Shown piece after piece: positions 1 to 7,687 of a stretch of 64,000 nucleotides of DNA. The stretch covers positions 62,001-126,000 of the forward strand of contig NZ_QGDD01000003.1 in the NCBI RefSeq assembly GCF_003160695.1. The letters are read 5' to 3'. A program made the translations under genes and the position numbers. Origin of the DNA: Nocardioides silvaticus. Its GTDB lineage: Bacteria; Actinomycetota; Actinomycetes; Propionibacteriales; Nocardioidaceae. Under the pieces are notes generated by a model. The model did no database searches. It saw only the letters and a list, made by a program, of their open reading frames with translations, and was not told the origin of the DNA. Positions within the stretch are counted from its first letter, which is position 1; the number at the start of each line of letters is the position of its first letter.

Positions 1-237
1 GCCGGCGGGCACCACGATGTCCATGTCGATCTGCTGGTCGCCGAAGATCCCGCGCGCCTTCGGGGCGAGCACGCTGACCTGGCCCCGGTCGTGGAAGACC
101 TCGACCTGGCCGGCGTTCCGGCCCTCCACCCGCACCTCGGTGCGGGTGACGTCGCCGGCGGACACGTCGATGGTGCCGCTGCCGTTCTCGACGTACAGCT
201 GGACGGGTTCAGGGGTTTCGAAGGTGTATTCGGGCAT
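1..237 (-). CDS. DUF4097-type protein, C-terminus beyond the window
   Basis: Only the first 79 codons are present; the frame is open at the window edge. The protein begins MPEYTFETPEPVQLYVENG and alternates short beta strands (IDVSAGD, TEVRVEGRN, VEVFHD, VSVLAP), the pattern of the DUF4097 putative-adhesin beta-solenoid family. It starts 39 bases after the ribbon-helix-helix gene and is probably co-transcribed with it; RHH plus DUF4097 pairs are common in actinomycetes. There is no signal peptide in the visible part. The molecular role of the family is unknown. Confidence 0.75.
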   Translation of the reverse strand, partial: MPEYTFETPEPVQLYVENGSGTIDVSAGDVTRTEVRVEGRNAGQVEVFHDRGQVSVLAPKARGIFGDQQIDMDIVVPAG

Positions 238-276
238 GGGGATGCTCCTCGAGAGATGCGGACAGACGGGTGAGGG

Positions 277-816
277 TCAGAGCCAGCCGGTGACCTTGCG
301 GTTGCCGCGCTTCCCGCCGAAGGGGAAGTCGCCACCGAAGGGCAGGTTGGAGAGGTCGACGTCGACGTGGATGGCGGTGTCGCTGGTGGCGGACCGCACC
401 AGGTTGACCAGCCAGGTGTTGAGGGACTGACCGGCCGCCGCGGCGGCCTCGTCTGCCTTGTTCTTGATCGACTCAGGCATCCGCACGGTGATCCGCGCCA
501 GGCCCTCCTCGTCCCCCGGGGCGGGCGGGCTGGGGGGTGTCGGCGGAGCCGGGGGCGTCGGCGGGGTCGGCGCTGCCGGGGCTTGGACCACGAAGTCGAG
601 GTCGCGGCCGTCGAGTCGTACGTCGACGCTGCCCGCCGGCATCGCCGCAGTGATCTCGGCCGCGGCCTGGCTGATCGCCTCCATCATTGCGAGACGCGCG
701 GACGGGTCGAGCGCGTAGCCGAGGCGCTCGGCGGTCTGCCGCGCCTCCTCCCCCGCGCTCTCCGCTGCGGCGAGCAGGTCGCGCCGCAGGTGGTCGACGT
801 ACGGAGTGATGTCCAT
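277..816 (-). CDS. Ribbon-helix-helix (HicB/Arc-like) DNA-binding protein
   Basis: About 179 residues. The N-terminal half is helical, followed by a linker of repeated proline-alanine-threonine near residue 80-100. The C-terminal part, ARITVRMPESIKNKADEAA followed by SLNTWLVNLVRSA, is a typical MetJ/Arc-like ribbon-helix-helix as in the HicB family. The ATG at 816 is preferred to the GTG at 825: a CATAGT hexamer on the coding strand at 829-824 would place the transcript start at the ATG, giving a leaderless message. The promoter holds an array of TGACGTCA palindromes, so autoregulation is likely. No HicA-like toxin is visible; the partner is the DUF4097 gene. Confidence 0.8.
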   Translation of the reverse strand: MDITPYVDHLRRDLLAAAESAGEEARQTAERLGYALDPSARLAMMEAISQAAAEITAAMPAGSVDVRLDGRDLDFVVQAPAAPTPPTPPAPPTPPSPPAPGDEEGLARITVRMPESIKNKADEAAAAAGQSLNTWLVNLVRSATSDTAIHVDVDLSNLPFGGDFPFGGKRGNRKVTGWL

Positions 817-827
817 GCGCACCACTA

Positions 828-878
828 TGACGTCATGGTGACGTCATGTCAACACCTTGATGACGTCAGATGACGTCC
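828..878. promoter_or_regulatory. Operator array of four TGACGTCA-type palindromes
   Basis: TGACGTCA occurs at 828-835, 839-846 and 861-868, and a one-mismatch copy TGACGTCC at 871-878. Start-to-start distances are 11, 22 and 10 bases, so all lie near one face of the helix. The array fills the 70-base gap upstream of the ribbon-helix-helix gene and overlaps its predicted -10 region. RHH dimers bind short palindromes cooperatively, so this is likely its own operator; that link is inferred. Confidence 0.65.
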
Positions 879-886
879 GGGTGGTG

Positions 887-2077
887 TCACTGCTGGAGCC
901 GGACGACCCTCCACGTGCCGCTCCGGGTGTTGCGAGGGCCGTCGAGCGAGGGGAGCACGACGATGTCGGCGCTCATGGCCACGGGCCGCTGGTGCCAGAC
1001 GATGCGGTCGTCGGCGGTGCGCAGCAGCCGTCCGGTCCGCGGGTTCCAGATCGTCCAGCCCCAGGCGATCCAGCGATCCGTCATGCCCGTGAGGTCGTGA
1101 CCGTAGATGGAGAGCTCGGTGAGCAGCCGGGACCGGGCGTCGTAGACGCGTCCGCAGCCGCTCAGCAGGACCAGGTCGTCGGTGGCCTGGACCGGGTGGC
1201 CCGCGTACCAGTCCGAGCAGTCCCGCAGTTCCACGGTGCGCGCGGCCCTCCCGGCCGGGCGGATGTGCAGGTCGACGGCATCGTCCTCGATGTTCTCCGT
1301 CGGCTCGACCCAGGCCAGCAGTCGCTTCGATGCCGCGAAGTACCCGACGTTGCCCGCCTCCCTGCGCACCTCATCCGGCCGGTCCGGGTCGAAGGACCAC
1401 AGTTCTCTGTCGTCGGGCGTCGAGCAGCGCGTCCGGAAGCAGAAGCTGCTGCCGATGATGAAGTAGATCCGCCCGTCCCCGCCGACCTGGGGGAACTCGA
1501 GGTGACGACGGCTCTTCGCAGCGGCGGGGTGGGGGATGGTGATCAGCCGGGTCTCCCCGGTGTCGCGGTCGTAGTGCGCGAGGCCGCGCTTGCTGCCCTG
1601 CCCGGTGCGAGGAAGTCCGAACGTCAGCCAGAGGTCGGACGCGCTCGTCGCCGTGGCGTCCCGGATCCCGCCGCGCCACACCGTCGGCACGGTGGTGCGC
1701 TCGTCGGTCGCGGGGTCCCAGACCTGGACGAGGTCGGGCAGCCGATCGCCGTACTTGCTGTAGCGGTAGCGGTGCACCAGCACCAGGTCGCCGTCGGGCA
1801 GCACGGTCTCGGTCTTGTGCCCGATCGGCCCGGGGATCTCGTGCAGGACGCGGAAGTCCTCGCCCTCGACCATCGGCCGGGCGTCGCGGATCCGGTAGAC
1901 GCCCTGGCGTCGCTCCGCCTGCGCCGGATTCTGGTCCTTCCCGCTCCCCCCGGCCGGATCGCCCTTCCGGCCGCCGTCGGACCAGGGGTCGAGGACGACG
2001 AGGACGACGGCGAGCCCGGTCACGACGACCAGCACGAGTGCCCCGACAACGATCCTGCGCATGGGCGATGCTCGCAC
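887..2077 (-). CDS. Membrane-anchored protein of unknown function
   Basis: About 396 residues with an N-terminal signal-anchor (RRIVVGALVLVVVTGLAVV) followed by a charged linker and a large extracytoplasmic domain. That domain has repeated Trp/Asp-rich strands such as VQVWDPATDERTTVP and ELWSFDPDRPDEVRREAG, suggesting a beta-propeller-like fold, though no named family is recognised. Cysteines near residues 209-215 and 300 could form disulfides outside the cell. GTG at 2077 and ATG at 2062 are both possible starts. It begins 3 bases after the upstream gene ends, so it belongs to the sigma-factor operon and may be its output or sensor. Confidence 0.6.
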   Translation of the reverse strand: MRASPMRRIVVGALVLVVVTGLAVVLVVLDPWSDGGRKGDPAGGSGKDQNPAQAERRQGVYRIRDARPMVEGEDFRVLHEIPGPIGHKTETVLPDGDLVLVHRYRYSKYGDRLPDLVQVWDPATDERTTVPTVWRGGIRDATATSASDLWLTFGLPRTGQGSKRGLAHYDRDTGETRLITIPHPAAAKSRRHLEFPQVGGDGRIYFIIGSSFCFRTRCSTPDDRELWSFDPDRPDEVRREAGNVGYFAASKRLLAWVEPTENIEDDAVDLHIRPAGRAARTVELRDCSDWYAGHPVQATDDLVLLSGCGRVYDARSRLLTELSIYGHDLTGMTDRWIAWGWTIWNPRTGRLLRTADDRIVWHQRPVAMSADIVVLPSLDGPRNTRSGTWRVVRLQQ

Positions 2078-2080
2078 GGG

Positions 2081-3349
2081 TCAGTGCGAGCCGGCCTGGT
2101 TCACGCCGTAGATCTCACCTTCCTCGTCGATCCAGAGCTCGACGGCCCACTGCTGACAGTGGGCGGAGCTCGAGCTCTCGAGCCGGACGACGTCAGCCGA
2201 AGCGTCCGCGAACCGCTGGGGCACCTGGCCGCCATCGGCGCACTGCGAGCGACCCGCGGCGGGAGCGACGGGCACGACGTGGCGGACGAGCAGCGCGACC
2301 GGGTCGAGAGCGCAGTCGGGGAAGCCGAGGCCGGAGCAACCCGCGTACGACGTCCGGTCCTCCGGCCGGTCCGTCCACCCGGTGTGCCCGAAAGCGCCGC
2401 CACCGAGGAACATCACCCGGACCCGGTCCGCGAAGTCCGGCGCCGGCCCGTCTCCGCGCGCCCAGGCGATGAACTGGGTCGCCGACGAAAGCCGGTTGAG
2501 TCCTGCGCCGAGCTGGCGCTCGGTGATCTCCCCGGTCTCGACAGCGATGAGCCTGCCGTCGTCGCCGAAGTGGAGGAAGACCGACGTCGAAGGGCACTCC
2601 TGGGCAGAATCTCCGACCCAGATCTCGAGTCGGTCGAACCCGGGCACGTGGCCTCCGCAACGAGCGTCGTCGTAGGTCCAACGGGCCATCACCCGCGGTC
2701 GCCCCGACTGCTCCTCGGCGAGCATCTGGACCAGGGCATCACGTACGTCGCTTCCGACCTCGATGCCGTCGAGCTCCGCGGGCGCCACGTCCAGCCCCTG
2801 CGCGGACCGGACCACCCCCCAGATCCGGTCCCACGGCGGTTCGCCCACGCAGTCGACGACCTGCTGCTCACCGACGACCGTGATGGTCACGGGTTCACCG
2901 GGCGGGGCCAGGGCCCCGCCGGCAGGCCGGGTGCCCGTCACGATCCCGGCCGCGTTGCAGCCATCGGGCGCGACGTGGACCGAGATCGGGTTGCCTCGAT
3001 CCTGGAGCAGCTCGATCGCCTCCTCCTCCGTGTAGCCGAGCAGGCTCGGGAGCACGTCGTCAGTCGGCGGACCCGCGACGTCGCTGGGTCCGTCCGACTC
3101 CGCAGTCGGCGCCGGGACGGTGTCGTCACCCCCGAGCTGCTGCGCCACCAGCAACCCGCCGCCGATGGCGAGCACCACGGCAGCTGCGGCCGCGAGGACC
3201 GGCCAGCGTCGATGGCGGGGCTCCGGGAGACCGGTGAGCATCATCGGCGCCGAGTCGTCGACGTCGATCGTGGCCGCGGCCCTCGCGAGGAGGGCACGGG
3301 CGTCGTCCTCGGTGGGGTGGTCGGTGCGGTCGGAGCGGTCAGTGGGCAT
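2081..3349 (-). CDS. Membrane protein with PASTA-like domain in sigma-factor operon
   Basis: 422 residues. A cytoplasmic N-terminus of about 50 residues is followed by one transmembrane helix (WPVLAAAAAVVLAIGGGLLV). Outside lies a PASTA-like unit (LPSLLGYTEEEAIELLQDRG through PVTITVVGEQ) and a domain with several cysteines. The gene overlaps the end of the ECF sigma gene by 11 bases. Its place and single-pass topology are those of an anti-sigma factor, but the cytoplasmic part is short and lacks a visible zinc-binding HxxxCxxC motif, so an atypical anti-sigma or an effector are both possible. Confidence 0.6.
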   Translation of the reverse strand: MPTDRSDRTDHPTEDDARALLARAAATIDVDDSAPMMLTGLPEPRHRRWPVLAAAAAVVLAIGGGLLVAQQLGGDDTVPAPTAESDGPSDVAGPPTDDVLPSLLGYTEEEAIELLQDRGNPISVHVAPDGCNAAGIVTGTRPAGGALAPPGEPVTITVVGEQQVVDCVGEPPWDRIWGVVRSAQGLDVAPAELDGIEVGSDVRDALVQMLAEEQSGRPRVMARWTYDDARCGGHVPGFDRLEIWVGDSAQECPSTSVFLHFGDDGRLIAVETGEITERQLGAGLNRLSSATQFIAWARGDGPAPDFADRVRVMFLGGGAFGHTGWTDRPEDRTSYAGCSGLGFPDCALDPVALLVRHVVPVAPAAGRSQCADGGQVPQRFADASADVVRLESSSSAHCQQWAVELWIDEEGEIYGVNQAGSH

Positions 3350-3809
3350 CGGGGGCCTCCACGAGCGGGGCGAGCGCCGCGAGGGCGCGGGACGTACGCG
3401 ACTTGACCGTGCCGGGAGCCACCCCGAGCGCGGCGGCGGCGTCGTGCTCGGAGAGGTCGGCGTAGAACCGCAGCACCAGCACCTCGCGGTGCTCGGGAGA
3501 CAGACCGGCGAGCGCTCGTCGTACGGCGATGCCGCCGGTGGGATCGCTCTCCTCGCTCTTCTCCGGGAGGTTCTCGGTCGGCAGCTCGCCGTGCCAGCGC
3601 CGGGCGCGGGCGTCAGCGAGCGTGGTGACCAGCACCCGGTGCACGTAGGCGTCGGGGTGGTCGGCGCGGGCGACCCGGCGCCAGGAGCGGTAGCACTTCA
3701 GCAGCGCGGTCTGGACGAGGTCCTCCGCGTCCGCCCGTGGACAGCCGAGCAGCACGGCCGTCCGCACGAGGCGGGCACGGCGCGCTGCGACGTACGTGGT
3801 GAAGTCCAT
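3339..3809 (-). CDS. SigE-family ECF RNA polymerase sigma factor
   Basis: 156 residues, the usual length for this small ECF class. The sigma-70 region 2 core is DAEDLVQTALLKCYRSWRRV near residue 28-47; region 4 is GLSPEHREVLVLRFYADLSE followed by AAALGVAPGTVKSRTSRAL near residue 102-142, with a clear helix-turn-helix. It directs RNA polymerase to a dedicated promoter set. It heads a three-gene operon with the two membrane proteins downstream. A short inverted repeat (GGTCTC/GAGACC at 3827-3850) lies just upstream. Confidence 0.92.
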   Translation of the reverse strand: MDFTTYVAARRARLVRTAVLLGCPRADAEDLVQTALLKCYRSWRRVARADHPDAYVHRVLVTTLADARARRWHGELPTENLPEKSEESDPTGGIAVRRALAGLSPEHREVLVLRFYADLSEHDAAAALGVAPGTVKSRTSRALAALAPLVEAPDAH

Positions 3810-3826
3810 GGTGAAGGCGGGCTCCT

Positions 3827-3850
3827 GGTCTCCGGGTCACCCTAGAGACC
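3827..3850. promoter_or_regulatory. Short inverted repeat upstream of the ECF sigma operon
   Basis: GGTCTC at 3827-3832 pairs with GAGACC at 3845-3850 across 12 bases, 18 bases upstream of the sigma-factor start codon. It may be an operator or part of an ECF promoter; the evidence is the dyad and its position only. Confidence 0.25.
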
Positions 3851-3884
3851 GGCGAGCCTGCTGGTTCGGTTCCCGATCAGTCGA

Positions 3885-3931
3885 GATCGCGGAGGATCCG
3901 GTCAAGCAGGTTGATGCGATCCTCCGCGATC
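3885..3931. repeat. Hairpin repeat, family A, left copy
   Basis: A perfect 14-base inverted repeat, GATCGCGGAGGATC at 3885-3898 and GATCCTCCGCGATC at 3918-3931. The 19-base spacer itself contains the small dyad TCAA-GCAGG-TTGA. A nearly identical copy lies at 4966-5010 in the same orientation, so the AbiEi-like gene is bracketed by direct copies of the hairpin. A diverged relative is at 9654-9696. Confidence 0.85.
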
Positions 3932-4004
3932 GGTTCCAGGCGGTCGTCCACAGGCCGCGGGCGGCCGGGTGTCGGCGGACGAGCCTGGCGGGCAGACCGC
4001 TGCC

Positions 4005-4994
4005 ATGGACGAGATCGCGGAGCTGTTGGAGCGCCAGGACGGCGTGATCACGCGCAGCCAGGCGCTGGCGGCCGGACTGACACCGACCGTCGTCGCGCGG
4101 CTGGTCCGGCGCCGGACGTGGGTGCAGGTGCATCCCGGCGTCTACGTCAACCACACTGGGCCGCTGACCTGGCGTCAGCGGGCGTGGGCAGCCGTCCTTG
4201 CCTGCTGGCCGGCAGCGCTGGACGGCCGCTCTGCTCTTCGGGCCCACGAAGGGCCGGGCTACCGCTGGTCGGACGACGGCCCGATCGAGGTCGTCGTCGA
4301 CGAGACCAGGCGGGTCGCCCCTCCGCCCGGCATCCGACTACGCCGCTCACGGCGCTACCACGACGCCGTCCAGGCGCACCTCAACCCACCGCGCCTGCGG
4401 TACGACGACGCGGTCATCGACCTCGCCGACCGGGCCGGCGACGAGCTCGCCGCGATCGCCGTGCTCGCCGACGCGTGCGGCGGGCGCCGTACGACGGCCG
4501 CCCGCCTGCGCGGTCGGCTGGACCGGCTCAAACGACTCCGTCGGCGCGCGTGGCTGGAGGCCGTGCTGGACGACGTCGCCGACGGGACGTGCTCGGTCCT
4601 CGAGCACCGGTACCTGGCGAGGGTGGAGCGCCCGCACGGACTGCCCCGCGGCCTGCGCCAGGTGGCGGCCACCGGACGAGCCGGGAGACCCATGTTCCGT
4701 GACGTCGTCTACGGCGGGTCGCGGCCACGCTGGCGTCAGATCGTCGAGCTCGACGGCCGGCTGTTCCACAGCTCGGCCCGGGCCCGCGATCGCGACCTCG
4801 AGCGCGACCTCGATGCCGCATTGGCGGGCGACCACACCGTCCGGCTCGGCTACGGACAGGTCTTCGAGCGGCCGTGCGAGACGGCGGCCCGGATCGCTGC
4901 CCTGCTCCGGCTGCGCGGCTGGCGCGGCGAGCTCCGGCCGTGCCCTCACTGCCCACCCGCAGCACATCGCGGAGGATCCGATCAAGCAGGTTGA
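4005..4994 (+). CDS. AbiEi-type antitoxin-domain protein with DUF559-like C-terminus
   Basis: 329 residues from ATG 4005; GTG 3969 is an alternative. The N-terminal winged helix (IAELLERQDGVITRSQALAA and WVQVHPGVYV, residues 1-60) matches the AbiEi_4 domain of type IV antitoxins. The C-terminal part (residues about 225-320: IVELDGRLFH, DRDLERDLDAALAGDHTVR) resembles the DUF559/very-short-patch-repair nuclease-like fold. No AbiEii toxin lies nearby, so it is a solitary member of a large actinobacterial family. It sits between two copies of a hairpin repeat, and the right copy supplies the last codons and the TGA stop. Confidence 0.8.
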   Translation: MDEIAELLERQDGVITRSQALAAGLTPTVVARLVRRRTWVQVHPGVYVNHTGPLTWRQRAWAAVLACWPAALDGRSALRAHEGPGYRWSDDGPIEVVVDETRRVAPPPGIRLRRSRRYHDAVQAHLNPPRLRYDDAVIDLADRAGDELAAIAVLADACGGRRTTAARLRGRLDRLKRLRRRAWLEAVLDDVADGTCSVLEHRYLARVERPHGLPRGLRQVAATGRAGRPMFRDVVYGGSRPRWRQIVELDGRLFHSSARARDRDLERDLDAALAGDHTVRLGYGQVFERPCETAARIAALLRLRGWRGELRPCPHCPPAAHRGGSDQAG

Positions 4995-5010
4995 TGCGAT
5001 CCTCCGCGAT
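4966..5010. repeat. Hairpin repeat, family A, right copy
   Basis: Arms ATCGCGGAGGATC (4966-4978) and GATCCTCCGCGAT (4998-5010), differing from the left copy by a single G-to-A in the spacer. The reading frame of the AbiEi-like gene runs into it and stops at TGA 4992-4994, inside the loop. The element may also act as a terminator. Confidence 0.85.
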
Positions 5011-5027
5011 CCCGGGTGACGGGGGTC

Positions 5028-5077
5028 CGTCTCGATACGGCCTCGCGCAGAGCGCTCGGCCTACTCGACGACCGGGG
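5028..5077. repeat. Dispersed repeat, family B (GGTCGTCGAGTAG type)
   Basis: On the minus strand this reads GGTCGTCGAGTAG, then CCGAGCGCTCTGCGCGAGGC, then GTATCGAGAC. Related copies occur at 24114-24161, 24217-24262, 25920-26033 and 42271-42316. Here the repeat supplies the last codons and TAG stop (5061-5063) of the DapB-like gene. Confidence 0.75.
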
Positions 5078-6146
5078 GCACGAACGTTCCGCGGCCGGTC
5101 GGGAGGGGGAGGTCGAGGGTGGTGCGGATGCCGGGCGGGGCGGCGAGGACGTCGGGGATGGCGTTCACGATCCGGCCGCAGGCGGCGACGATCGCGGCGT
5201 GGTTGTGGTCGCCGTGCTCGCTGCTGGGGACGATGTCGACGACGTAGTTGGGCTCGCCGGTGATCTCGACCCGGTAGGCGCCGCCGCCGGAGGGTGGGCG
5301 GGCCCAGTCGGGGCGGAGGTCGTCGCGGGTGCGGGTGACGTGCTCGACGACGATGGCGGGGTGGCCGTCGACCAGGCCGCTGATGGAGAAGTGCAGGGCG
5401 GCGATGGTGCCCTTCTCGATCCGGCCCGCCGCGATGTCGTAGGACTCCGGCGCCGGCTCGGCCTCCCAGAACTCCGTGATCTCGTCGACCTCGATCCCCA
5501 GCCCGGCGGCCATCATCCGGATCGCCGTGCCCCACGCCATCGCGAGCACGCCCGGCAGGAACAGCAGCGGGGTCGAGTCCACGGGGTGCCCGAAGCCCAT
5601 CAGGTCGAACATGACCTCGGCGCCGTCGTACGTCGCGTAGTCGGCGAGCTCGTAGCACTTGACCTGCTCCACCCGCTGGCAGGTGCTGGCCAGGGCGAGC
5701 GGGACCAGGTCGCTGGCGAAGCCGGGGTCGACACCGGTGATGTAGAGCGACGCACCGCCGGCCTGGGCGGACGCCTCGACCTTGTCGATCACCTTCTCCG
5801 GCATCGTCCCCCACGGGAACTGCAGTGAGCCCGGCGCCGAGCCGACGACGTCGATGCCGGCCTCGAGCAGCTTGCGGACGTCGTTGGTGGCCTCGACCGG
5901 GCGGGTGTCGCCCATCGCGCAGTAGACGACGCACTCGGGCCCGGCGGCGATGACGGCGTCGAGGTCGCCGACCGCCTGCACGCCGGTGCGTACGTCGAGC
6001 CCGGCCAGCTCGCCCGCGTCCGTGCCGACCTTGTCCGGGGTGGACGTGCCGACCGCGACCAGCTCGAAGCGGTCGTCGCTGATCAGCTGACGCAGGGTCA
6101 GCATCCCGGCGTTGCCGGTGGCGACCTGGGCGACTCGGATCGTCAT
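5061..6146 (-). CDS. NAD(P)-dependent dehydrogenase, DapB-like fold
   Basis: 361 residues. The N-terminus IRVAQVATGNAGMLTLRQLI is a Rossmann dinucleotide-binding motif of the dihydrodipicolinate-reductase type; the rest matches the family annotated as NAD(P)H-dependent amine dehydrogenase (2,4-diaminopentanoate dehydrogenase-like). The substrate cannot be read from sequence. It diverges from a steroid-type SDR with a KstR-like box at 6170-6183 between the starts, so it may act on a sterol-derived or acyl intermediate. The C-terminal PPVVE and stop codon come from a dispersed repeat. Confidence 0.75.
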   Translation of the reverse strand: MTIRVAQVATGNAGMLTLRQLISDDRFELVAVGTSTPDKVGTDAGELAGLDVRTGVQAVGDLDAVIAAGPECVVYCAMGDTRPVEATNDVRKLLEAGIDVVGSAPGSLQFPWGTMPEKVIDKVEASAQAGGASLYITGVDPGFASDLVPLALASTCQRVEQVKCYELADYATYDGAEVMFDLMGFGHPVDSTPLLFLPGVLAMAWGTAIRMMAAGLGIEVDEITEFWEAEPAPESYDIAAGRIEKGTIAALHFSISGLVDGHPAIVVEHVTRTRDDLRPDWARPPSGGGAYRVEITGEPNYVVDIVPSSEHGDHNHAAIVAACGRIVNAIPDVLAAPPGIRTTLDLPLPTGRGTFVPPVVE

Positions 6147-6169
6147 GCGACGCCCCTCCTGGAGGAAAC

Positions 6170-6183
6170 TGGAACGTGTTCTA
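6170..6183. promoter_or_regulatory. KstR-like box between divergent genes
   Basis: TGGAACGTGTTCTA fits the published KstR palindrome TnnAACnnGTTnnA. It lies 24 bases upstream of the DapB-like gene (start 6146, minus strand) and 32 bases upstream of the SDR (start 6215, plus strand), so one repressor site could serve both promoters. The same 14-mer recurs at 59160-59173. Confidence 0.75.
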
Positions 6184-6214
6184 CTTCGGCCGAAAGCAGG
6201 CTACCCTCCCCGCC

Positions 6215-6952
6215 ATGGGACGTGTAGAGGGAAAGGTCGTGCTCATCAGCGGCGGCGCCCGCAACATCGGTGGCGCCAGCGCGCGGATGCTGGTCGCCGA
6301 GGGCGCCCAGGTGGTGATCGGTGACCTGCTCGACGAGGAGGGCAAGGCACTGGCCGACGAGCTGGGCGACGCCGCGCGCTACGTCCACCTCGACGTCACC
6401 TCCGAGGAGGACTGGGCGAGCGCGGTCGCGTTCACGACGGCCGAGTTCGGCAGGCTCGACGTCCTCTTCAACAACGCGGGCATCTTCAACGGCGGTCAGC
6501 TCCAGCGCTACAAGACCGAGCAGTGGCAGCAGATGCTCGACGTCAACCTGACCGGCGCCTTCCTCGGTATCCGCGCCGCTGCGGATGCGCTCATCGCCGC
6601 CGGTGGCGGCTCGATCATCAACACCTCCTCGATCGAGGGGCTGCGCGGGACGCCGTGGGCCCACGGCTACGTCGCCTCCAAGTGGGGCCTCACCGGCCTC
6701 ACCAAGTCGGTCGCGATGGAGCTCGCCCCGCACGGCATCCGGGTGAACTCGATCCACCCCGGCCGGATCAGCACGCCCGCCACCGACCAGATGCCCGAGG
6801 ACCTGATCCCGATCCCGCTCGGCCGGCCGGGCAGGCCGGAGGAGGTCGCGGCGTTCGTCGTGTTCCTCGCCAGCGACGAGTCGTCGTTCACGACGGGCTC
6901 GGAGTTCGTCGTCGACGGCGGCACCGTCATGCACATCCCCACCAACATCTGA
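6215..6952 (+). CDS. SDR oxidoreductase, hydroxysteroid dehydrogenase type (FabG3-like)
   Basis: 245 residues from ATG 6215. TACCCT at 6202-6207 would place transcription at this ATG. The cofactor motif is SGGARNIGGA (about 10-19), followed by LFNNAGI near 88 and the catalytic Ser-Tyr-Lys (SSIEG, then YVASKWGL near 151-158). From memory it follows mycobacterial FabG3, a 3-alpha/20-beta-hydroxysteroid dehydrogenase, closely: LDEEGKA, AARYVHLDVT, RVNSIHPG, FLASDESS and GSEFVVDGGTV. With the KstR-like box this points to NAD-dependent oxidation of a hydroxysteroid; the substrate is inferred. Confidence 0.85.
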   Translation: MGRVEGKVVLISGGARNIGGASARMLVAEGAQVVIGDLLDEEGKALADELGDAARYVHLDVTSEEDWASAVAFTTAEFGRLDVLFNNAGIFNGGQLQRYKTEQWQQMLDVNLTGAFLGIRAAADALIAAGGGSIINTSSIEGLRGTPWAHGYVASKWGLTGLTKSVAMELAPHGIRVNSIHPGRISTPATDQMPEDLIPIPLGRPGRPEEVAAFVVFLASDESSFTTGSEFVVDGGTVMHIPTNI

Positions 6953-7044
6953 CGCCGCGGCGCGTACGGCGCGCTGCGCGGGGTCGCAGGTTTGCCCCGA
7001 GTCGAGTGGGTACCGCTCCTCCAACCCACTGCTGGAGGTGCACC

Positions 7045-7443
7045 ATGGCCCAACCGACCGAGTCGACCGCGCAGCTGGTCTCCCAGCTCACGGCCGACAG
7101 CTCCCGCCTGGTCCGCGACGAGATCGCGCTGGCCAAGGTCGAGGTCGCCGAGCGCGCGAAGCACGTCGGCGTCGGCGCGGGCCTGTTCGGCGCGGCCGGC
7201 GTGCTGGCGTGGTTCGGCTTCGGCACGCTCATCGCGGCCGGGGTCCTCGCGCTCGCACTCGTCGTCGACGCCTGGGCCGCGGCCTTGATCGTCGCGGTGC
7301 TGCTCTTCGCGGCGGCCGGCGTCGCCGCGCTCATCGGCAAGAAGAACGTGTCGGAGGGCTCGCCGCCGATCCCGGAGACCGCGATCCAGAGCGTCAAGGA
7401 CGACATCGCCGAGGTCCAGGAGGCCCGTCATCGTGACCACTGA
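7045..7443 (+). CDS. Holin-X (superfamily III) family membrane protein
   Basis: 132 residues with a strong GGAGGTG site before ATG 7045. The N-terminal amphipathic helix (STAQLVSQLTADSSRLVRDE) leads to two transmembrane helices near 48-70 and 76-97, the layout of actinobacterial Holin-X (PF07332). Despite the name, chromosomal members are not tied to phage; they sit with DUF3618 and DUF4235 genes, as here. The end overlaps the next gene by 11 bases. A role at the cell envelope is inferred. Confidence 0.85.
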   Translation: MAQPTESTAQLVSQLTADSSRLVRDEIALAKVEVAERAKHVGVGAGLFGAAGVLAWFGFGTLIAAGVLALALVVDAWAAALIVAVLLFAAAGVAALIGKKNVSEGSPPIPETAIQSVKDDIAEVQEARHRDH

Positions 7444-7687
7444 CCACACGCCCACCCAGAGCCAGAACGGCTCGGCACCCCCGCCCGCGACCAAGGCCGA
7501 GCTCGAGGCCGAGATCAGCGAGCTCCGGCAGTCGGTCGGCGAGACGGTCGAGGCGCTGACCTACCGGCTCGACGTGAAGAGCCGGGCCAAGGAGAAGGTG
7601 CAGGCGGTCCCGTCGTACGTCCCGGCCGGCATCGCGGCCGCCCTCGCGGTCGGCCTCGGCCTCTGGTTGTGGAGGCGCCATGGCTGA
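7433..7687 (+). CDS. DUF3618 domain protein
   Basis: 84 residues from GTG 7433, overlapping the holin-X gene by 11 bases. A helical segment (KAELEAEISELRQSVGETVE, then ALTYRLDVKSRAKEK) is followed by a C-terminal transmembrane helix (GIAAALAVGLGLWLW) and a short basic end. This is the DUF3618 pattern, consistently next to holin-X and DUF4235 genes in actinomycetes. Function unknown. Confidence 0.85.
   Translation: MTTDHTPTQSQNGSAPPPATKAELEAEISELRQSVGETVEALTYRLDVKSRAKEKVQAVPSYVPAGIAAALAVGLGLWLWRRHG

Noticed and set aside
857..3406. 849-codon open frame on the plus strand
   Set aside because: Runs antisense across three genes including the recognised sigma-factor operon and shows no domain or signal sequence.
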